Below are positions 57,301 to 64,000 of a stretch of 64,000 nucleotides of DNA, piece by piece. Made by a program: the position numbers and the translations under genes. Positions within the stretch are counted from its first letter, which is position 1. Each line of letters begins with the position of its first letter. The stretch covers positions 5,230,501 through 5,294,500 of the forward strand of contig CANUEZ040000180.1 in assembly GCA_948099385.1 (NCBI GenBank), read 5' to 3'. The notes below the pieces were generated by a model. That model was not told the origin of the DNA and did not search any database. It saw only the letters and a list, made by a program, of their open reading frames with translations. The stretch is from Fasciola hepatica (lineage: Eukaryota; Platyhelminthes; Trematoda; Plagiorchiida; Fasciolidae).

Positions 57301-58160
57301 GCGTAATTTCCAAGGAAACACCCCGTTTTTGCAAAATAGTCACTGGGCAAGTAGTTTCCTGAACCTTCAAGGCCGCACCTTACATGGTAATCCTAAAGCT
57401 GTCGAAGAAAACATATGATGATTCCTTTGTTTCATTGCTTGGTCTTCTGTTTCTCCTCGAGGGCGTCAGAGACCTTCTCCCACTCAACGATGTGGGTGTT
57501 TGTGCAGCGACTGTTGCCCAGCTTTTATCCTTTTTACTGGCACTGTTGAAACTGTTTTGAGGTAGCCGCCACCTCGTCTTCGTTTCCGTCGGCCTTCCCT
57601 CTTTATGCGGGTAAGCAGCGGCTGGGCGTCCACCTGCTGGTCACATTTGTGTGTACCTTCCTATCTCCTTCCTTATCCGACTCGCTTTTCTTTGCTGTTA
57701 CGCTGAGCATTTGCTGCCCAGCTTAACTATTTTCAATGATTGCGGCGTCAGACGTAGATTTACTAGTAGGTGCGTCTTCAGCCCTCGCTATCATTAGGAC
57801 GGGCTGCGTGAGTGCTGGCTTCAACGGATGCGGCTGACTTTGTACCGGTGCAGCCCATGGACTAAGCGGGGGTCGGCCGTGATTCTGACGCAACTTCCGG
57901 TGGCGTGCTCGAATCATAATGCCAGGCCTAACAATAAGTCCCTGCTGTATGTGCTGGCAAAGACGATAAGCCGGGGTCTCTGCTCGTGTGCATCGTTTCG
58001 CCTTCCAAAGCTTCACTCCATTGCACCCTGCGTACTTCAAGTGAGCGGGTAGCCTGGCAGTTTCCAGGACATTTACAACGTGCCAGTTTTCGGCTCCTCT
58101 TCTGATCCGCGCCTCTTTTGTCACTGGTTCTGCACAATTGTGCGGGAGAGGACAATTGCT
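54331..58160 (-). mobile_element. Nearly full-length craniate-type CR1 LINE
   Basis: In minus order a basic ORF1-like frame comes first (57723-58124, 133 residues, identity uncertain). The endonuclease at 56770-57120 has ELNIISKKSRL and then, in 56771-56953, CGYRAPQADGGEDSG and FVVLGEMSLPKIN, the latter a degraded LGDFNLPKI box. RT fingers lie at 55625-55972 with KAAGPDAVHPATVQP, GEVPADWLEAFVFTMHKIGS and CRPVSLTSALCKCLKRIIGK. The palm is at 55170-55430 with a TVLGPLLPLLCIN run and CLIPADDVKLTGSD, where ADD is kept. The thumb is at 54926-55153 (VKDIGVMVTQDFNPSSVCH, VLVRTLLGYCVRAFSP). The C-terminus lies at 54524-54860. Frame breaks separate most blocks. It is a distinct lineage from the LINE at 21668-26440. 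Confidence 0.85.
55625..55972 (-). pseudogene. RT fingers of the craniate-type CR1 LINE
   Basis: A 115-residue frame, the clearest piece of this element. It begins in the LxxLKxxKAxGPD motif that opens CR1 RTs and continues through YEAPLGEGEVPADW, HKIGSRRKANCRPVSLTSA and HLVRNDLPTIAQHG, matching the family order without gaps. Asn of NYRPVSLTS is Cys here. The frame is lost just before the palm. Confidence 0.9.
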
Positions 58161-58899
58161 TTTTCCATCTACCTTATCGGTGATGACCGCCGTTTTCAGT
58201 TTGTCTTCATCTACTATCTACTTCAGACATCTCCAAATCTGTGACTTCCCTGGAATCATTTTGTAATTTTTTGATGTCCGGCTTGCCTTTCTTTGCCTGC
58301 CGCTTCTCTATTTTCTACTGAATAAGCGCTTTGTTATTGCCGAGATCTCTGGTATCTCTTTCACCCAGCTTCCCGCTGTGGCCCCTTTTTCCTATCTAGG
58401 GATCGCCGTAATATACGGGAGCACTTCATTGGCCAGAGAAAACACAGCGAACACATAGCCATCTCAATGGTTTGTGGTCCCCGAGAAGCTCGTAGTTTTT
58501 CTGGGTCTGGGCGGCGCCCTGCTGGTGGTACGACTCAGCCCACCCATCGCACGGTACGCCCGTCTCAGTTTACCCCCTACAGCTACCAGCCCGGCTGCAA
58601 ATGATCGTCAAGCCATCAGGGGGACCGAAAAAGCATCGACCAAAAAAAGACGTAAAAGGAGTATGCCAAAACCTCTAGGTGTTTGTGATGATTTTTGAAT
58701 AAACACCATTACAAAGAGCACAAAAAATAAAACGCTGTACCAAAAAAGACAGCACTTCACCAAAAATGCACCGGTCAGAGTAAAATAATCACCGAACAAA
58801 AGGCGTAGTTTAGTGATTACTGCGGTACGTAGTTTTTGTGAAATATCTACTGTTACTTCACTACCAGGACAGACAAAGGAGGACTGAACACAGCACTTC
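58161..58899. other. No recognisable gene
   Basis: About 740 bp between two minus-strand LINEs. The frames at 58474-58698 (+) and 58608-58916 (-) have no domain that I recognise; the latter is hydrophobic in its C-terminal half, which I attribute to T-rich codons. Confidence 0.35.
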
Positions 58900-60320
58900 A
58901 AAATATCAAACCGCACTGCAACTCATAGGGTCAGGAGGAGAAACATCGGGTAGAAACGAAATTGGATAGAGTCTCACGGGGTAAGTAGGTGGTGTGTGCT
59001 CGAGGAGTGGCGATGCCTGAATTTGGGGAGGAAGCGAACTGTGTTGAAAGCCTACCCATTTCTTCCGGTTTGTCCAGATAGGAGTTGCTGACCGTGATAA
59101 AAGGGGTGATCTTGCGGTGTTGATAGTTTTTGCTCTCATCAGATCGCTCAGGAATATGAGCACCTTGGTTGACCTCCTCCTTCACATTCGCAAGGGGGCA
59201 GATTCCATAGGTCGGTCACTCTCCTGGATGAACTATATACCAGTGGCAGACGGGTAAAACCTATCTTCCGTAGTGCAAGCACGTCCCCGTATGTGGCTGT
59301 CATAGAAGGTCGGTAGTTCTGACTACAATTTGGCACCAGTGTCACCCCGAATAATCGGTTTTGCATGGACTGGGTCACTGCAAATCCGCCTGTGGGGGCG
59401 GGAAACCACTCGGTGGACCCCTGTCTTCCTCAAACCTGATACCAAGTAATCCGGCGGCAAGGCTTGCAGTATCCCGCGGAACTGACTCCATTTTGATCGC
59501 GTCTGAAGCCATGCGTGAATAGACCGCGGGATCCATCGAGAGGCGCGAGTAAAACAGTGATTGGAAAACCTTAATGGGAAGGCTTTTAAAAGTACGGCGA
59601 ACGGCGCCGTGCATTCTACATGAGGAAGCACAGTCTCTGTTGGTGTAGACAGGAGACTTCAGTTTACCGGTGACAACAAAACGAGTCTTTCATTTCAGCC
59701 GCTTTCCGAAGAGTGGCAATTTCAGGGCGATAAAAGTCTCCTCATTCCCCACCGATTCCCAAGTGAAATCATCTCGGTGGTTTTCATCGTAGACTCAAGT
59801 GGTTTCACCTTCATAAAACTGAATGTAAATCCATCTTTAGCTGCCCAAAACCCCCTTCAGACCAAACGGTGCGTCAGAACGTAACATCGTTTCATGAGGC
59901 ACTGAGACTTCGATGTCTGAAGAACATTCACGAGGCATAAGGAGGAACTCCGCGGGACACCACCACTGACAGGATACTGCTAGAAAGGACATAGCTAAGC
60001 TCTCACGGACAATGTTTTCCGGCGACGAAGTCCTTAGTTCAGTGAATTAAAGATAAAATAATACAGAGTCAGCAGTTGTAACCACAGTTGCTTGTGGGAT
60101 GCCCCATCGAGAGCCTTAATGAAGCCCACGAAGTCGACTTCAGCATCACGTCCTCCTGCTCTAGCGTCGAATTAGCTATTGAATTCAACCAGTAAGTTTG
60201 TTAGTTACGACTTGTTGCTTTGAGGATTACGTTGCTTTATGCCCGTGAGATTATGCTGTCTGCAGTATCCTCGGAGAAGAAACGCCTCGAATAGCTGACC
60301 GGGAGATGGTCGACGGCCGC
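58900..60320 (-). mobile_element. 5'-truncated CR1-type LINE (palm to C-terminus)
   Basis: On the minus strand, 60040-60170 reads VDFVGFIKALDGASHKQLW, the DFxKAFDxVxHxxL palm box with the second Asp kept. The GVPQGSVLGPLL box is reduced to SGGVPRSSSLC (about 59945-59975). The thumb is clear at 59375-59631: RRTFKSLPIKVFQSLFYSR, then RMASDAIKMESV and LLGIRFEED, with the central RPHLEY-like box worn to RLSMDPAVY. The C-terminus at 59170-59240 has SSSRRVTDLWNLPP. The endonuclease is absent. Confidence 0.7.
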
Positions 60321-60459
60321 AGACTTACTTCGGTCAGGTCATAGATCTGGAAGCTCTATCCCGGGAGCTGAGTCCAACAGGCTTCGAGGTGAATCCCTCC
60401 GGGCTTTGACAGCTTGTAAACTGTTGTTAGCAGCCTGGTAGAGAAAACACCCGTAGAAA

Positions 60460-61235
60460 ACCAATGGTTCCAAATAGGTTTGTTATCCGGAGAACTAGCC
60501 GTCTCACGAGCCCATGTCCACTACCCCTACATCTTCCCCTCGAAAGCGGTGTCTTAGGCTCATCCGACAAAAGGTCAGTGGGTCGGAGTCAAAAACCCCA
60601 CACGCGTAGTATAGTCACAGTAACAAAAATTACATGGAGAAGAGAAGACAGGTTTACAAATGTCACTTGTTCGGTCCAACTTTCTATCCTGCCACTACCT
60701 CTACCATCAATCTGGCAGTCTCGCTCCAGATTTGCTGTGGATTTGGTACATAACTGACCAAGTCAATATCCGGCCACTGAATACTACAACTGTAATCTCC
60801 GAAGGGTTTTTCTGGTTCTTTGTCCATAATAGCGTTTCTTTCCACAGTCCGATTTTTACTGCTATCCCCTCCAATATACGGCAGGGCACTGTTGCTTGTA
60901 TTTGTCTCCTTTCGAAGTTCTTTTTTTAGGGCAAACAATATCTACGTACAATACTTCTTGATTCTCCAGTTGTGCAATCTCCCTGTCGTAGGACTTGCGT
61001 GTATTTCAACTGTTTCCAACGCATTCCATCTGGATTCCTGTGGCTCAGCCACCCTAACCTGAGTTTAAATTTGCCGGGCTCTGTCACGAAGAGTGCTGGA
61101 GAAGACCTTGCAAACCTTATTGTTTGCACACACTTGTATAATTTTCCCAATAATTGGATTCCGCCTTTATCTGTACCGCTTGATCTTGCGTTGCAGGATG
61201 ATTCGGGGTTATCCGCAATAAGCCATTGTTAATAT
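60460..61235 (+). repeat. Repeat family G, copy 2
   Basis: The right end matches 41360-41600 (+): CCACCCTAACCTGAGTTTAAATTTGCCGGG, then a stretch around CTTGCAAACCTTATTG, then TTCGGGGTTATCCGCAATAAGCC and an ATT-rich tail at 61220-61235. The frames at 60464-60929 and 60972-61232 have no recognisable domain. It is likely a LINE 3' UTR or SINE ending in a poly(A)-signal-like AATAA and a short tail. Confidence 0.55.
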
Positions 61236-62499
61236 TAAAACACGCTCTATTTGAAGACCTGGAGTTAGCGTCCGCCGATAATTTTCAGCATCACCCCAGG
61301 AGGTAACTCATCTTTCGCATTTGATCACAAAGTTCATTTTAGCGACCTCGTCCCTAGTAGATTCCTTACATTCTCATCATCTAATTAAAAGTCGATTCTT
61401 ATGGGCCTCTGTATTTTTCCCGACCTCCAATAAAGCGTGGCTAAAGTAACAAATTCAAAGTTCAGAACAACAATAACATACAAGCTCCACGAAAATAGAA
61501 TGACGAATTTTATTCAGGCAAAAAAGTAGAAACCCCACGACGGATGACAACGAGAACCACGGCCAGCTAAAATTCACCCTCAGATACGGCCTTCATGACA
61601 GGCTGGGGTCGAATCAAAATGGCACCAAGACATACATGATCGAGATACGAGCAAGTTTCTAAACGTGGTCGTTGATGTGTGCTTTCTGTGTGAGAAGCGA
61701 CAAGAAGTGTTTGCACAATCTAAGAGTGGCACGTATGCTAAAAGGGTTAAAGAGGATTTCTATGAACTTACTTTACCATGCCCATCAAATTCTTTCACTG
61801 GGCGGTCTGTGCACGGAGGGTTGATGGTATTACCGATCAAACCTAATTCACTAAAAGTTTAAGGTAAGTGCATCAGTCACTCACTTTGGGTCGCTTCCAC
61901 TGCCGGTTATTCGCAGGACCACTTGCGGATTTTTTTGAGAGTCCTTTCCAAGCGTCCGGGTTTTGAAGTTTCACCTGACAAGGAAAAGGTTTTCACTGGC
62001 TTTTAGAGGTAAAAGCTTGAGAACAGTCAGAAATTGTGGACAATTTACTGTAAGTGAAGGAAAATGGGCTACTTAATCAAAAGTAAAATATCTAGCTGAG
62101 TAAAAATCAAAAAATTCCGGCCAAGAGCTGGAATCATTACAGGTTGCTTTAGCATCAGGTTGTTCAGCTATAGTTATATAATCACTTTCAGAATATGCGC
62201 CCAAAAATCATTCGACAATATGCACACTGAATGGTTATGGACCAAACAGAGAAGATTCAGCGGTAAATACCTTTCTACAAACCACCGGTAAGTGGTTGTC
62301 CCAAAGTTCCGGCTATGCCGCAAACAGTTTCAATTCATAAGCTAATATGAAGTTTCCACAATTGTTTTCCTTTTTACATTGTGAATGTCACACCGAAGCC
62401 GGTTGTGAAGGTGCTTCCATGAATGTGTGTGCAAAAGGGAGGGGCTTTGGGTTCTTGTGAGATAAATGAGGGATAACTAAGATAGATTTAGCGTCAGCC
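61236..62499. other. No recognisable gene; may include the 3' UTR of BEL element 3
   Basis: Only short frames (for example 61665-61862, +). No LTR match was found, so the 3' end of the BEL copy that enters from the right could not be placed. Confidence 0.3.
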
Positions 62500-64000
62500 G
62501 AAACCACTGGGTGCGGAGACATACTCCGTTGCCGTTGCTTTGGGATTGGTCAGTGAAGTAGAGGTCGCCTCACAGCCATCCTGTTCCAGTGAGCATATTT
62601 TGCAAAAACCTGGCCCAACGTCTTTCTTGGTGATTGTTCCCATCACCGTGAGCAAGACGCCATCAGTTTCCGTAAGACAGTCACTAGTCCTTTCAATGAG
62701 CCTTCCATCTTCGTGAAAACAGTCTCCGCAAGGGCAACCACACCATTAAGTGCAAAAAGTTTTTCTCTGTCGATCCACTGTTGCCGACGTTGCGGTGTCG
62801 GTAAACATTCCCACGCTCATCCTCTCTAGAGCTGTTGTGAACGACGATTCCATCTATCCATGCAAATTTTATGGAACGGTTGCAGCTGCACTAGGCCACA
62901 CTTGAAACAGGTCTCGTGAGGGGAGAATCGGTTTTTTTACTCCTTTGGGTTCGGATCAGCTGGGGATCCTTTATTCGGGATGCGTTCTAATTCAGTTAGT
63001 GTGGTATTCATCATCTCATTACTGAGAAAACTGCTGTGCAATCAGAGTTGTGGGTAATGCCCCGGCCGACAGTATAGGCAGTTCTCAAAAGGCCCCAACC
63101 TGAATGGCATAACACGTATAAAAGTGCCACTTTATTATCTGAGCCAAGGTTTTAACTTGCATTTGGGAATAGTCCAGTGGGGGCCACCACCCCTCTGAAG
63201 TCTTTCGCACGCAACCGAAGCTTGACTTGTTGTCTCGGTGCATGGTTTCAAAAAGCCCTGGCCGGAGACAGATCTATGGACAACAAGTACGAGTGAATCA
63301 GTGGCCAAGTCATGTGCAACTATGAGGTGAACTGCTCTAGATTGTAAATGTTAGCGGGCAGCCAGACCTCTTTTATGTGCCACTTCGCCGTGGCAAGACT
63401 AAAAAGCTGACCTCAAAAAAGACATCATCACTTTTGAACTGTTTTGACGGGAATGGGTCCCGCAATTGGTCTGCCTTCTACCGCACTCCGGCGGCAAAGC
63501 ACCATGCAACTAACAATAACTAGCTTCACTGTTGCTGGTTCCGTGGCCACCCAAAATCGTCGTCAAATAGTATTTGACAGGTGGCTCTAACCTACATACT
63601 TTTTTCTCGACGTAAGTGGTTCATCAGATACCACGTGATCAGGTTTGTGCAGGGGATTATTTTAGGAGGTTACAGTTCATGATCTACACTTGAATTCGCC
63701 AACCTGCTTTCTGTGAAGCAGCTCGTTAGCTGAAAAATGGTTCATTTTTTGGCTACTGCTTATCAAATGCTCCTACCTCATAGATTTGTGATCAGCCCCA
63801 GACGGCTCAAGAGTGAAGGGGTGCAGACGAACCAGACTCAGAATGTCGATTTCAGCTTGGTTCCACCAGTCTGGTAGTATTGTTCCTACAATAAACCTGG
63901 TTTTTGGTCATGCGCCACTCCTAATCACGAACCGTGCCTGGTACTTCGTCCACCTAACCGTGGATATCGAAGTTCCAGTCCGTTATGAGAAATGAAGTTT
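62500..64000 (-). mobile_element. BEL/Pao element 3, integrase and pol 3' part, cut by the window end
   Basis: The minus strand of 63813-63995 is homologous to 49150-49330 and 37600-37780: the antisense frame RRTRLRMSISAWFHQSGSIV parallels RRRILSSAWFSPPGSIIPTF in element 2. Further left in minus order, about 63110-63160 reads IKWHFYTCYAIQVGAF followed by a stop and E, matching the integrase Glu box IEWHFNRPYANLHGGFWER with its Trp codon turned into a stop. Then come SNEMMNTTLTELERIPN (about 62985-63035) and a DUF5641-like RQQWIDREKLFALNGVVALA (about 62720-62785). It is considerably more diverged than elements 1 and 2 are from each other. Confidence 0.75.

Noticed and set aside
58608..58916. 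Hydrophobic 102-residue frame considered as a membrane protein
   Set aside because: T-rich codons create the hydrophobicity; there are no homologous copies or motifs.
59120..59150. CTGATGAGAGC on the minus strand, resembling the start of a hammerhead ribozyme, which is known from some Penelope-like and retrozyme elements
   Set aside because: No matching GAAA segment and stems follow, and the bases lie within a LINE coding remnant. A similar CTGATGAGAGC near 50895 is inside BEL pol and also lacks the rest of the core.
1..64000. CRISPR arrays, operons, Shine-Dalgarno sites, tRNA or rRNA genes
   Set aside because: There are no regularly spaced direct repeats, no dense coding and no cloverleaf or rRNA core that I could recognise; the sequence is clearly eukaryotic retroelement-rich DNA.

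Overview
The window looks like intergenic DNA from a large, repeat-rich animal genome, most plausibly a parasitic flatworm (cestode or trematode). That guess rests on the mix of elements: several lineages of CR1-like non-LTR retrotransposons, BEL/Pao LTR retrotransposons, a Penelope-like GIY-YIG fragment and (ATT)n-type 3' tails. I found no convincing host gene, exon, tRNA, rRNA or bacterial-style feature. Almost everything recognisable is a decayed transposable element, and all protein calls are from reading motifs by eye, without a database search.

Layout. 1-1135 (-): 3' half of a CR1-like LINE. 1180-1410 (+): C-terminal tail of another LINE. 2150-5450 (-): heavily decayed LINE with endonuclease and RT traces. 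6560-9041 (-): anonymous repeats B and D, then a LINE endonuclease fragment. 10274-10535 (+) and 21404-21667 (-): a young inverted repeat pair. 11500-13075 (+) and 18022-19640 (-): inverted pair of repeat A flanking repeat C (14356-17700). 21668-26440 (-): the best-preserved LINE, with ORF1, endonuclease, RT and C-terminal region, followed in the same orientation by a diverged relative (26560-28440). 28600-30215 (-): another LINE. 30250-34400 (-): second copies of repeats B and C.

The most informative part is 34.5-54.3 kb. A BEL/Pao element in + orientation (34564-42185, with nested insertions) and one in - orientation (about 47035-52896) form a large inverted pair. From the LTR to the start of the integrase region they are almost identical, including the same disabling frameshifts and stops, while their 3' UTRs and one 3' LTR are only roughly 70-75 percent alike. 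They carry different internal deletions: the + copy lost the protease and zinc knuckle, the - copy lost the integrase. This pattern suggests recent gene conversion (or an assembly artefact) between two old dead copies. A third, more diverged BEL/Pao copy runs off the right edge (62500-64000, -).

The right part holds three more minus-strand LINEs (52897-54330, 54331-58160, 58900-60320), the second nearly full length, and short plus-strand repeats ending in AATAAA-like signals and ATT-rich tails. No set of genes here works together as a pathway. The only functional logic is that of retrotransposons: gag/ORF1 binds RNA, pol copies it, and integrase or endonuclease inserts it. Every copy I can read is disabled.
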